NCBI GenBank assembly: GCA_031267055.1
Contig: JAIRZV010000016.1
Coordinates: forward strand, 1 to 37,434
Length of the DNA: 37,434 bases
Direction: 5' to 3'
Source of the DNA: Candidatus Margulisiibacteriota bacterium
GTDB lineage: Bacteria; Margulisbacteria; Termititenacia; Termititenacales; Termititenacaceae
Shown: piece after piece, positions 16,321-26,636 of the stretch
How the letters are laid out: each line of letters opens with the position of its first letter
Numbering within the stretch: the first letter of the stretch is position 1
The notes under the pieces: model-generated
Databases searched by the model: none
Told to the model about the DNA's origin: nothing
The model's input: the letters and a program-made list of their open reading frames with translations, nothing else
Made by a program: the position numbers and the translations under genes

Positions 16321-19300
16321 ATGACAGATGTAGTGACCGGCGTTAATAACAATTTAAACTGGCCGGAAATAATAACCAATCGGCAAACTCCTCATATAGG
16401 TGGTTTAAATGAGGATGAGTGGAAAAATTTGTTGGGGTTTACTACTTATGTGCAAGAAGATCACTATGATCCTTATATTCAAAATATTTATGATGAAATA
16501 ACTTTTCTAGAGCAAAATTATTGGCAAGATGAAAAGTATCGCAGTAGATTAACCCAAGATTTGGCAGAAATAAATCAAATTATCTCTGAGGCTACTAAAC
16601 CAAAAACGTTTAATTATAGTCCCAGACAATGCCTGTCGTTTTGTTATGCGGCGATCAGTTTGAATATTGTTCTTGGTGACAAGACTGGCAATACGACTTA
16701 TTACAATAATGCGCGCGAATTACTGGCGCGTTTTGATGTAAGACATGGAAATTATGTATTTCGCGCTCGGAATGAGGAGGTAACGCTTGCTTCCCATACT
16801 TTTGATCAAAGTTTATGGTTTGTGTCGCTGGTCGGCCAGTTGATCGAGCGTGGTGTCATTACGCCAGATACAGAAAAGACAAATAATATAGTTGGTCTTC
16901 TTGGTAATACAATAAAAACTATCGGGAATAATTATATTAATGAAAAAAATGAAGAAAAGAAAGCCGAATTATATATAAGAGGAAGATATTTTACTGCGGC
17001 TAGCCTTTATTTAGATGCCAAGCTGGAAAGAACAGAAGCGACCAGAGCCGCAAAGTATAAGGAAATATATGACAATTTGAAGAAGGATGGTACTTCCTCT
17101 CCTTTGTTACTTGTTTTGAGATTAACTGTATTAAATAGTTTGCTTTCCACTTCTCTCGATGCTGATGTTGTGAGGGATTATGGTGTAGATATGGCAGAAC
17201 TGGAACGATTTTTTAATTGGACTTTACTGCCTTCCGCAAATGCTATTAAACAAGCCCCAAATACTCCACGTGAGCGTGCCATAAAAGAAACAGACAAATC
17301 GTATTTGCAGGCTAAATATAATAGTTATGTGCAATACTATATGTCCCGCGCCAATTACTTGCGCACCGCAGCGCAGCAAGCTATAAAACAAATTAAATCT
17401 GCTGCGAATATCAATACAGCTATCAATAACGCCGCCACCGCTGTAAAGAATTTCAATGATTTTCTCTATGTCAGGGTTACTAATGATTTAGCGGACAGAG
17501 AAAATTCTTATTTTAAGGATTTTCTGACCTCAGCCAAACAAGAAGTGGAATTTCTCGAGTTAGATATTGTTTTGACCAGAGCGGAGCGCGGCGATACCAG
17601 TGTTAATTTAAATAGCTTAATGGGTCGTATTAACAGCCTAACGGCCAGCACTCCTGGAAACAACGCCCGCCGTTATTATTTCCGGTCGCGTTTGTTCAGT
17701 TTGCAGATCAAGCGCGAACCGAATCCAGAAAGAAAAAATATAATTCGCCGCAACGCTCTTGCTTTTATTATCGGTGGCCAAACCAGCGATGGAAAACCTA
17801 TTGCAGATAATGTGCTGACGGCTGATTATAATTTGAATAATATTTATAGAACTAACAATGCCGCTGACAATAAAAACTTGCAGCTCAACGCCCTCTGCGA
17901 AGCGGCGGAATTGCTTATGGATTTAGATAGAAAGAGTGAAGCCAAAGACTACTATGCGATTTTGGAAAGGCCTGCGGTATCCAATTTGACAGCTTTATTG
18001 AGTGTTGACCCGAGAACTAATCGATATGCTTTTCAAAGCGCGGATTTGAATGCGACATCCGCCCGAGTGCTGTTTTTGGCTGCCAGCTTAAAAGACAACA
18101 AAACTCTGTCAGAGGCCATTGCTAACCGGTTGATAGATGTGTTTGGTCCGGCGGGAAGTCCTAAAGACGAAACTATATTCAATGGCGCGCTGGCTCTTAG
18201 GGAAGGCTTCCGTTTTGACTATGTTTTAGATAATTTGAAAGCGCTGAAAAAAGCAGGCCAATGGGCGGAAGGTTTGGCTAAGATAGATGAAGAAGCGGCT
18301 TTGTTTGCACAGAACGCGGATAACCAGCGCGAGCGCGCTTTCCAATTAGCGGAGTGTAATAATCTGGCTTACCTTTACGACAATGGCAGCAAGCCGGATT
18401 TGAGCAATTTGGCGCAATACACTAATCCGGCCAGCCGGCAGAGACTGCATTATTTAAGAATGGCACAGTTGGCCAGCGACAAGGCTACACCCAGTGGTAA
18501 AGACCTGTCCGGTATTTTGCGAGAGATTGGCGATTTGGTGCGCTGGGATAAAAACTCCCAGAAACTGACTTTCACTTTGTCGAGCGAGTATGATGTTAGA
18601 CTAGATACTGTAAATAAGGATACACAAAAATCGCCGAAAGAATATAACGACGAGTTTGAGTTTGCGGTAATCGCTGAATATTTTGAGACGCTGAATAGTA
18701 TTTTGAATAGTGAAGAAAAAACCGGCCTGCGTCCAGCTGATCCACAATCCGCCGCAGAATTAACCGCCGCGTTTAGAGATTATTTTGATAGGCAGAAAGC
18801 GCGGAATGTCAACAGTCCTTCAGAACAAGATTTGCGCTTTTTGTTCTTCGCCGCGTTGCTCCTTGACGGCGATCAGTCAAAACCGAAAGACATTTACGAG
18901 AAAATTATCCACTGTTATCCCTTGCCAGTGCCGCGGGGCTATGCAGTGTCTGTCAATGGAGTGTCGCAAACTTATTATTACAATTCCGACGCCAAGCGTG
19001 CTTACTGGGAAGCGCAGGCCGGTCTGGTTAATTATTATGCTAAACAAAAGAATTTTGCCGCGCAGAAAACGGCATTTGATAGGATCGAAACCGAATACAA
19101 AAACCGCATTAATCCGCAAAACGTTGCTGGTTATGCCGCCGATGCCGCCTATATCAAAAATCTTTATTTCAACGCGCTGTTGATGCAGTGCCTGTCCGAT
19201 CTGGAGCAAGAAAACCGGAATACAGCCGTTGAACATTTGGGAGCATGGAAAACCCTGCTGGCAGACCCCGGCATTGCCGGACAATTAACTCCGGCGAAAC

Positions 19301-22300
19301 GTGAGCAGCATAAATATACTTTGATCGAAATGTGGACCCGCGCGGCCATGCTGCTGGACACACAGGAAGATCAGCCGCAGGACGCGCTCGACGAACTGCG
19401 CAAAATTTACAACGACAAAGAGTACAATTTATCCAGCGCGCAAAACGCCGCCGCCCGGCTCTGCGCCGACATTATTCGCGGCAATATTGAGGGACTGATT
19501 GCCGCAGACAGGCAGAGAACTACCGGTCCGCGCCTGACCTTTACTCCTGACGATACTTTTAACCCTGACAATATTTCTAAAAATTATTTTACAAAGAACT
19601 TAACGGTTGGCGCTTATACAGACCTGCCGCTTCGTTACGAAAAACAGTTGTTTATTTCTTCACTGCTCAATCGAGCCAAGCTTGGCGATCAACAGGCGGT
19701 TGAGACTTTGCAGGCCTTGCTTGCGCCGGCGCGCGCCGAGCAGACAACTGCTGAAGTTGACAAGGATTTCTTCTCGCAGATCGAGCCGCGCCTGGAGCTG
19801 GATCAAGCCTGGAATTCTCTGAATGATAAATATCAGGGTTATCGGCCTGCGGGTATCAATGCCGAAAATATTGCCAAAAAATATCTTGCTTCTCCATATT
19901 CTGCTGGCACACACGATGAGGCGAAAGACCTGCTCCGTCTGGCCTGGTCGAAAGGCGCTAATCCACAATGGGCTGTCAACGGGACGACTATTACGATCGA
20001 CAATAGGCCAGTACCGATAAAAGGCTATGCAGACCTGGCCGGATTTACCAATAAGCAGGCTCGCTCTGCCGCGGAAAATCTCCTGACGCTTTACGGTTAT
20101 ACTACGGCGACACGCGATGAGAACAAACTGGCCGGATTGATTAAGAATATTCTAACCCCGGGGGTGGCCGACGAAGAATTGTGCTGCAAGGCCCAGTTGG
20201 CCGAAGCCGAACAATACCTGCGGCTCAGCGGCGATCCGGACGCTGTAAAAAATTTACCGGCAGTCCTGTCAGCCTTGGGCTTTCTGTCCGGCGCCAGGAC
20301 CGACCGATACATTCGTCCGGCTATCGAGAAAGCTTTGGAAACCACTTTGGATGTTCTGGGTGATATTTTTACTGAAAATGCCGAAAGCCGTACTTCGGAC
20401 GATTATTATACTTATTGCAATCAGCGTATCCGCTATGTGCTTTTGCAATATGAAAATGCCCCGCAAAACGCTTATGACGCGCTGGAAAAACTGAGCAAGC
20501 CGCTGAATGAAGGTGGGCTGGGCTTGTCCGGCGACAGCCTTACCGGAAAACTCCTGCTGGATACAATTACTGCCAATAGGAATACGTTGCTTCTAGAAAA
20601 CGCGGATAAAATAAATGGCGCCGCAGAAAAGCTGAATTTTGTGCCACAGCCACAGTCGGATCAGGATCAGAAAAAAATTCTTGATGAGTACCTGCATATT
20701 TATGACGAAGATTGCGCCACAAAATTCCAAAAACAATTGCTGATCGGTATCTTGCTGCTTTTGGCCGCTCAGACCCGGATAAGCGGGGCGGAGCCTGCGG
20801 AGTCCGGCGATGATGACGCGGCGGAGATGGCTGTGGAAATACTCCTGGGTCTGCGTCCGAATGATGATCCGCGTAAATTGACTTCCGCAGAACGCTTGGC
20901 GGAAACCGTAGAGTTTATGGGGCAGGAATATTTTGACCTGCTTGAACCGCGCCTGCGTCTGGATTATGCCTGGGCTTTGCTGAAGCCGAATAACCCATCA
21001 GCGGCGGCTTTGAATATTACGGAGCGGATCGCCAGAACAATTATTGAACAGGGTGAGAAAGTCACGGCCAAGATAATTTCTGAAGCGGAAGACCTGCTCC
21101 GTCTGGCCTGGGCTAAGTCTAAAGATAGTGCAGATGGCAAGCCTAAGCCGCAATGGGCTGTCGACGGCAAGAATATTGGCACGGATGACCAGCCGGTGTT
21201 CATAAAAGGTTATGCCGCACTGATCGCTGAACCAACGGATTTTACCGACAAACGAGTGAACGGCGCGTTTGAAAATCTGATCTCACTGTACGGCTACAAT
21301 CCTCTGACGCGCGATGCTGAATCAAATAAAGGCAAATTGGCCGAACTGGTTAAACAATTACAAGAAACTTATGATAGCGCCACGTTCTCTCCACAGCTCA
21401 AACCGGCCGTCAAAAAACTGTACATCAAAGCTCTGCTGGCGCAGGCGGAGACTTATTACCGAGATAAAAATATGATCGACATGGCTAGGGCGCTGGATCT
21501 TTTGTTAGCGAAACCGACTGAGTCTACCGGTGATTACAGCGGCCTGTTATCTGGAGAAATCGGTATTCCAGAAAAAACCGAGGAGTATTATGCCTACTGC
21601 GAGCAGCGCGTCCGTCTGGTTTTGCAACAAGCGCAAGACAACAATAAATCCAAATCGGCGGTGGAGACCGGCAATGATCTGGAAATTTTGCGCGGAGAAT
21701 TAAATCTGATCAGTCCGGAATGGCTCCCGACCAACTTGACCGAAAAATTATTGAATTCTTTTATTACGGTCAACAAGCCGAACATCACACCTCAAGAGAC
21801 CAAGGATGTTATGGCTAATCTGGGTTTTGACATCACAGCAAGCCGCGAGTATTTCGAGAAAACCTGCCGGACCGATTATCAACGCCGCTTATTCATCGGT
21901 ATCTTGTGCAAGCTGGCTGATTCGACCTCAGACGCGCCGAACACCCTTACCCCTGATCAACGCGCGAAGCTTCTTTCGGACGGCGATAACGACATTTATG
22001 AACAGATCGTGGAAGATTTGTTGCTGGACAGCCAAAACCAATACAGGCCCACGACTTTTGCGCAGGATCTTCTGAGTCCGGAATACGCGGCGACGATCCT
22101 GCCGCGTCTGCGTCTGGGCATGGCTTGGCGCGGACTGACCGGTAATGATAATGAATCAGCCGACCAAGTAATTTCCAAAGACTGGTTGGCTGTGGCTGAT
22201 GGAGTGGTCAGTGTTGTTGATGCTTTGTGCGCTGTAAATTTGACGCTGAGAAAAGAACTGCAGAACGAAGTCGATTCTTTGCGTTATTTCGTAATGATCA

Positions 22301-25300
22301 AGAATAAAGATGAAAATAAAGATACACATATAAAGAAAATCAATGAGGCTTTGACTGATTATTACTTGCCGCAAATCGCCGACAATCCGGCAAACATGGA
22401 TGCCAGGACTTTGGTGCTAAGCGCCTATGCCTATGATTTGCAAGAATACTCCGTAGCGTTGAGTTATATCGACGAGAATATTCGATATACTGGCGAAAAT
22501 ATTCGACGTGATGCCGCGCTCGACCCGATTCTTTTCTCTACAGTAGTGGACTGCTGGAGCAAGCAAGAGCCAAAGACGGTAATACCAGAGGTTAGAGTGC
22601 GACAATACATCACTGCTATTCAAACCCAGCCGGAACTTTACGCCAGCGACAAAGCCAAAACCGCGCTGGCCAATATTATCTGTGCTTATGTTTCTCAACA
22701 GTTGGAGGACGGCAATCTGGACGATATCAGTTGGCTGAAAAATATTATTTTGCCGTCAGCCGAACATTCGCCGGGGACGCGTACATATATTGAAGCTAGG
22801 ATCGGTAAGCTCAAAGTTGATGCGTTGATAAAAGAAGGCAGATATGAAGAAGCGCTCAAGCTCTTGCAAGGAACGGATAAAAAGAGTGGAGTTCCGCTAA
22901 GCGGAACGGCTGAAAATGGCGTGGTATATACGCCGGTTAGTTTTAGTTTAAATAGAGAGAATGCGACAACCGGAATTAGCGCGATACTTACAGCAGATAC
23001 TGGTCCAGCTGCGGCGGTTGAAAGTGATGCAAAATCCGGAATTTTGCAAAAATTAGATAGCTTGGAGACAGAATATAATGGCAAGCTGGATTCGCGGCTT
23101 ATTGTTTCCCTGCGCAACGATGTGCGGCGGCAGCAGGCGCAGATCAAAGAGGCGCAGGGTTTTTACACGGAGGCTGTGGCTCGTTTAGACGAAATTGATT
23201 TGAGTTTTATCGATGACGAAAAAGAAAAAACTCAGGCGCAGTTTTATGACGACTTACAGCACGCGCGTATTTTTATTAAGCAGGAAAAATTTGCTGATGC
23301 GCAGAGCATACTAGAAACTCTCCCTGCTCTTGCTGATTCCGCAGAGCTCAAACCCGATGAGCGATGTCTGATTTATTTCAATCTGTTGGACATCGCCCTG
23401 CAAAACCCAGAAGTCGCCTTGGGTTATTTGGCCAAATTAGCAGAATTGTTGTCCGCCGAAAACAATGACGCGCCGGAAAAAAATATTAAACCGGAAACTG
23501 TTTTACTTTATGACTTACAGCGTGTGGCCGCGCGCAAATTGTTGCAAGGACAAATGCCCCCGGACGAAAATATGCCCACGCTGGAAGATGTGGAGCAAAA
23601 AATAAACGCTCTGCCTGCGGGCTACAAACAACAGACTTATAGAAACTTGCTGGCCGAGCTGCAAGCCTACGAACATTTAGAGAGCCGGAGTTATTTACAG
23701 ACAGGCAACGGCGCGATTATTGCGGAATTTGCGTTGCCGCAAACTTTTGAGCCGGCGGACGGTCTGGATTCCGAGGAACACGCGCTGAACATGCGGAAGA
23801 TTTATCTCGATAGCCAGATTACCGCCGGCGGAGCCGCCGCGGCAAACGCTTTGACCAAGATGGATGCGGATCTGGAAAGCGTTGAGACAGCACTCAAAAC
23901 AACAAAAAGCGAAGGTCTGCAAATTGTTCTGCAAAAATATGAAACTGAGTTGCTTTTCCTGAAGTACAGTTTTTTAAGAACTCATTCCCAATATGACGCC
24001 AGCGACAAAAAAATAGAAGGCCGATTGGCTGAAATTAATGAACGGCTGGACAAATCCATAAAAGCCCTGAAAGATTTGGCGCCGTATTCTGCTGTTAATG
24101 TTGAGGAACGGCGGGAAAATCTGCGCGAGTCTTCCAGCGACACGCCGCCCTATGATCTTTTGGAAACGCAGATCAAAGAAGATCTGGATTATTTTTATAA
24201 AGAGAATGGGAAGGATATTCAGCCGGGACAGTTGGAATTCTGGAAATTCAAGAAAAAACTCGACGATCTGTTGAATAATTTTGTCTTGCTGGGCGATAGT
24301 CCGCAGGCCAGCGCCGAGGAAATTATCTTGGCGGTCGACAAACTCTATGATCTACGGCTTGGTCTGGTGGAGTCTGGCGCGGTCTCTGGCGGTCAGCTTC
24401 TGCCCAAGATTGAGGCTTTCCGCGCGCAAATGCCGGCAGGTTTTGTTTTTACCGGTGAGGAAAAGGGCTACGGTTATTACTTGATCTTGAACCTGTTGGA
24501 AAAGGATCTGGCCAAATTCAGCCAAATTGCCAAAAAAGTTTATGACGCGGGTTATTTAAGTAAAAATGAACCGAACGATTATTATGCGCAGTCCAGCGTT
24601 CTGTTGATCGACTTGATAAACACCCAGCTTAAAAACAATGCTGAGTTTAACACTTATATTGGAGCAAACACCCTACCCCAAATTAATTATAAGCCGGATG
24701 GCGACAATCTGGTTACCAAATACGGTGATATGAGTTTGACCACAAATCTAAAGAAAAAAATCGCTTTAGTCGAGGACGAAAATTCTCTAGCCGAGGACGA
24801 AAATTCTCTCAATCTGCCGGCGGAGTTTAAGGCATGGGAGAAAGTGTATAAAAAACGGATAAGCGGCGCGTTGTCCGGAAGCTATAAATACACCGCCGGC
24901 AAGATGTTGCTTGATTATCTCGGCGCCTTGATCCGGCAGCGTGATGAAGGGCGGCCTGTTTCCGGATTGACTACTGTGAATAAAAAGATCAAGTTGTTGT
25001 TTGATTTCCTGAACACTCTGCCGTCGGACAATTTGTTTTCCGACTCGCATTATTATCAGCTCAAAATAGCCGCTTTGAAAATACAATACGCTTCGTCTTT
25101 GTTGTCTAAGGCCGTCGACGCTCGGGACTGGAATACCCCGGCTGCCGGACAGCCCAAACCGCGAAAGATAAGCGATACTTTGCCGGACTATCTGGGCCAA
25201 GCGCGGGATATTCTCGAGGAGCGGCTGGAACACGTCGCGTCGGACAGTGCGGAGCATAAACTGTGCTCGTATTTGCTGTCCGTGCTGAACGGTGAGGACC

Positions 25301-26622
25301 AAGAATTGCCAGAGATTTCCGGTTTGCCGGAAGAAGCTAAATATTTGTATATAGAATTAACTTCTCGTCTGGCCTCCGCACTGCTGGCTCAGCAGCAGTC
25401 CGGTATTCAGCGTTTGGGCGGTGTGGAAAAAAACAAAATCCTCTCACTGACCGACACTATAAAATCCTGGGAACCTGATCATGCCGGGTTGCCGTATCTA
25501 GAACAAAACATAAAAAATGCGACGCAAAAATTGTCCCTTAGTCTGCTGGACAGGCTTGACTTAACCTCCAGCGAAAACACTTCCGTTTGGTGTTCTATTG
25601 ATAATCAGAATGTCCAGCTGGTTAAGAACGGACTTTTCGGCAGTTTGGCGTCTAAGACTGAAAAAATAAATTTAAGTAAAGAGGTTCCTATTATCTGGAC
25701 ACCGTGGAATTTCCTGAACCTGCGGGCGACTCCGGGCGTAGATCTGCAGTGGCTTAAGTCGACGGACAGTATTTCTCAACAAGGCCTATACGAAGGTCTT
25801 TTGTTTACAAAACAAGAGACACATTCATCTGAAACCCCGTTTTTAGAACCGATAATTGTGCCGAAAATTGGCCTTGGTTTTGACCTTATTGCGCCGCAGG
25901 GTTGGCTGCTTGGTTTTTGGCAGCCTTCACTTAGCGGAGATGTTAACTATAGCTATTCGCCGCAACAGCGCTCGCCTTACAATGCCAGTCGTTTTGGTGA
26001 AAAAAATTATTGGGATCATCACTGGTCTTTCGATGTGGCATTCAACAATAAGTTTGCTGTAAACAAATTTTTCGGTTTTGAAATTAATAATGCGCTGCAC
26101 TGGAGCCTGGATAATGGCATGTTGGCTACGGAATCCTACTATTATAAAGAAGAAAAAACGCTGTCCGGCGCTTTCCAATACAATCCGAGGGGACGGGTGA
26201 ATTTCAACTTTGGTGAACTAAGTACGTATTTAGGCGGCGGTTTGTTATTTGAACAGGCCAACAATCTCAATAGCGGCTGGCAATGGGCTGACCGTTTCGG
26301 CTGGGCGGCTGAATTGGGCTGGTCTTATTATAGTCCGCGCTGGTCTGGGAGTGTGGCTGGCAATTTTAGTATACTTGGCAAAGATATTAACACCGGACTG
26401 AATTTCCGTTTTACCCGGCCAAATTGGCCGACCCTGTTGCTGGGCCTTAATTATACGCTGCTGCCCAAAAGGATAACTAACAGCAGTCAGGATATTACTT
26501 ATGATTCTGGTAAGCATACGCTGACGAACACTACAGACACGCGCTCTTCGCAGAATAATCTCAGCGTGTCTCTGAGCGTGGAAATCCCGCTTTCGCCATT
26601 TGACAAACATAACAAAAAATAA
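16321..26622 (+). CDS. Giant TPR-like repeat protein with C-terminal outer-membrane beta-barrel
   Basis: A 3433-residue protein. Residues 1 to about 3050 are almost entirely helical, with TPR-like pairs, for example KVDALIKEGRYEEALKLLQ near 2170. They include an internal super-repeat near 1068-1940. The last ~350 residues (3080-3433) change to alternating aromatic/polar strands with Gly turns (WSFDVAFNNKFAVNKFFGFE, LSTYLGGGLLFEQ, LNFRFTRPNWPTLLLGLNY), typical of an outer-membrane barrel. TPRs plus a C-terminal barrel is the plan of BcsC and PgaA, which export polysaccharide, but at about three times their length. Two oddities stand out. There is no signal peptide, and an in-frame TAA at 16303-16305 rules out an upstream start. 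The chain also ends DKHNKK rather than in an aromatic. GGAGG lies 6 nt before the ATG. The name bcsC is not justified by sequence alone. Confidence 0.65.
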   Translation: MTDVVTGVNNNLNWPEIITNRQTPHIGGLNEDEWKNLLGFTTYVQEDHYDPYIQNIYDEITFLEQNYWQDEKYRSRLTQDLAEINQIISEATKPKTFNYSPRQCLSFCYAAISLNIVLGDKTGNTTYYNNARELLARFDVRHGNYVFRARNEEVTLASHTFDQSLWFVSLVGQLIERGVITPDTEKTNNIVGLLGNTIKTIGNNYINEKNEEKKAELYIRGRYFTAASLYLDAKLERTEATRAAKYKEIYDNLKKDGTSSPLLLVLRLTVLNSLLSTSLDADVVRDYGVDMAELERFFNWTLLPSANAIKQAPNTPRERAIKETDKSYLQAKYNSYVQYYMSRANYLRTAAQQAIKQIKSAANINTAINNAATAVKNFNDFLYVRVTNDLADRENSYFKDFLTSAKQEVEFLELDIVLTRAERGDTSVNLNSLMGRINSLTASTPGNNARRYYFRSRLFSLQIKREPNPERKNIIRRNALAFIIGGQTSDGKPIADNVLTADYNLNNIYRTNNAADNKNLQLNALCEAAELLMDLDRKSEAKDYYAILERPAVSNLTALLSVDPRTNRYAFQSADLNATSARVLFLAASLKDNKTLSEAIANRLIDVFGPAGSPKDETIFNGALALREGFRFDYVLDNLKALKKAGQWAEGLAKIDEEAALFAQNADNQRERAFQLAECNNLAYLYDNGSKPDLSNLAQYTNPASRQRLHYLRMAQLASDKATPSGKDLSGILREIGDLVRWDKNSQKLTFTLSSEYDVRLDTVNKDTQKSPKEYNDEFEFAVIAEYFETLNSILNSEEKTGLRPADPQSAAELTAAFRDYFDRQKARNVNSPSEQDLRFLFFAALLLDGDQSKPKDIYEKIIHCYPLPVPRGYAVSVNGVSQTYYYNSDAKRAYWEAQAGLVNYYAKQKNFAAQKTAFDRIETEYKNRINPQNVAGYAADAAYIKNLYFNALLMQCLSDLEQENRNTAVEHLGAWKTLLADPGIAGQLTPAKREQHKYTLIEMWTRAAMLLDTQEDQPQDALDELRKIYNDKEYNLSSAQNAAARLCADIIRGNIEGLIAADRQRTTGPRLTFTPDDTFNPDNISKNYFTKNLTVGAYTDLPLRYEKQLFISSLLNRAKLGDQQAVETLQALLAPARAEQTTAEVDKDFFSQIEPRLELDQAWNSLNDKYQGYRPAGINAENIAKKYLASPYSAGTHDEAKDLLRLAWSKGANPQWAVNGTTITIDNRPVPIKGYADLAGFTNKQARSAAENLLTLYGYTTATRDENKLAGLIKNILTPGVADEELCCKAQLAEAEQYLRLSGDPDAVKNLPAVLSALGFLSGARTDRYIRPAIEKALETTLDVLGDIFTENAESRTSDDYYTYCNQRIRYVLLQYENAPQNAYDALEKLSKPLNEGGLGLSGDSLTGKLLLDTITANRNTLLLENADKINGAAEKLNFVPQPQSDQDQKKILDEYLHIYDEDCATKFQKQLLIGILLLLAAQTRISGAEPAESGDDDAAEMAVEILLGLRPNDDPRKLTSAERLAETVEFMGQEYFDLLEPRLRLDYAWALLKPNNPSAAALNITERIARTIIEQGEKVTAKIISEAEDLLRLAWAKSKDSADGKPKPQWAVDGKNIGTDDQPVFIKGYAALIAEPTDFTDKRVNGAFENLISLYGYNPLTRDAESNKGKLAELVKQLQETYDSATFSPQLKPAVKKLYIKALLAQAETYYRDKNMIDMARALDLLLAKPTESTGDYSGLLSGEIGIPEKTEEYYAYCEQRVRLVLQQAQDNNKSKSAVETGNDLEILRGELNLISPEWLPTNLTEKLLNSFITVNKPNITPQETKDVMANLGFDITASREYFEKTCRTDYQRRLFIGILCKLADSTSDAPNTLTPDQRAKLLSDGDNDIYEQIVEDLLLDSQNQYRPTTFAQDLLSPEYAATILPRLRLGMAWRGLTGNDNESADQVISKDWLAVADGVVSVVDALCAVNLTLRKELQNEVDSLRYFVMIKNKDENKDTHIKKINEALTDYYLPQIADNPANMDARTLVLSAYAYDLQEYSVALSYIDENIRYTGENIRRDAALDPILFSTVVDCWSKQEPKTVIPEVRVRQYITAIQTQPELYASDKAKTALANIICAYVSQQLEDGNLDDISWLKNIILPSAEHSPGTRTYIEARIGKLKVDALIKEGRYEEALKLLQGTDKKSGVPLSGTAENGVVYTPVSFSLNRENATTGISAILTADTGPAAAVESDAKSGILQKLDSLETEYNGKLDSRLIVSLRNDVRRQQAQIKEAQGFYTEAVARLDEIDLSFIDDEKEKTQAQFYDDLQHARIFIKQEKFADAQSILETLPALADSAELKPDERCLIYFNLLDIALQNPEVALGYLAKLAELLSAENNDAPEKNIKPETVLLYDLQRVAARKLLQGQMPPDENMPTLEDVEQKINALPAGYKQQTYRNLLAELQAYEHLESRSYLQTGNGAIIAEFALPQTFEPADGLDSEEHALNMRKIYLDSQITAGGAAAANALTKMDADLESVETALKTTKSEGLQIVLQKYETELLFLKYSFLRTHSQYDASDKKIEGRLAEINERLDKSIKALKDLAPYSAVNVEERRENLRESSSDTPPYDLLETQIKEDLDYFYKENGKDIQPGQLEFWKFKKKLDDLLNNFVLLGDSPQASAEEIILAVDKLYDLRLGLVESGAVSGGQLLPKIEAFRAQMPAGFVFTGEEKGYGYYLILNLLEKDLAKFSQIAKKVYDAGYLSKNEPNDYYAQSSVLLIDLINTQLKNNAEFNTYIGANTLPQINYKPDGDNLVTKYGDMSLTTNLKKKIALVEDENSLAEDENSLNLPAEFKAWEKVYKKRISGALSGSYKYTAGKMLLDYLGALIRQRDEGRPVSGLTTVNKKIKLLFDFLNTLPSDNLFSDSHYYQLKIAALKIQYASSLLSKAVDARDWNTPAAGQPKPRKISDTLPDYLGQARDILEERLEHVASDSAEHKLCSYLLSVLNGEDQELPEISGLPEEAKYLYIELTSRLASALLAQQQSGIQRLGGVEKNKILSLTDTIKSWEPDHAGLPYLEQNIKNATQKLSLSLLDRLDLTSSENTSVWCSIDNQNVQLVKNGLFGSLASKTEKINLSKEVPIIWTPWNFLNLRATPGVDLQWLKSTDSISQQGLYEGLLFTKQETHSSETPFLEPIIVPKIGLGFDLIAPQGWLLGFWQPSLSGDVNYSYSPQQRSPYNASRFGEKNYWDHHWSFDVAFNNKFAVNKFFGFEINNALHWSLDNGMLATESYYYKEEKTLSGAFQYNPRGRVNFNFGELSTYLGGGLLFEQANNLNSGWQWADRFGWAAELGWSYYSPRWSGSVAGNFSILGKDINTGLNFRFTRPNWPTLLLGLNYTLLPKRITNSSQDITYDSGKHTLTNTTDTRSSQNNLSVSLSVEIPLSPFDKHNKK
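19525..22140 (+). repeat. Intragenic super-repeat of ~370-395 codons in the TPR-barrel gene
   Basis: Three copies in tandem: about 19525-20625, 20626-21810 and a partial one at 21811-22140. Shared landmarks in order are a QLFIS/QLLIG/RLFIG helix, PRLELDQAW / PRLRLDYAW / PRLRLGMAW, DLLRLAW, PQWAV.G.....D..PV.IKGYA, and YYTYC/YYAYC with QR(I/V)R. Some DNA is unchanged between copies (19927-19947 equals 21091-21111), so the duplication is fairly recent. Boundaries are approximate. Confidence 0.75.
24769..24810 (+). repeat. Tandem 21-bp repeat, two units
   Basis: Two adjacent in-frame units encode VEDENSL and AEDENSL within the TPR-barrel protein. They differ at two bases. This is an acidic linker and possibly a length-variable site. 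Confidence 0.8.
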
Positions 26623-26636
26623 AAGAGGTGAGGACA

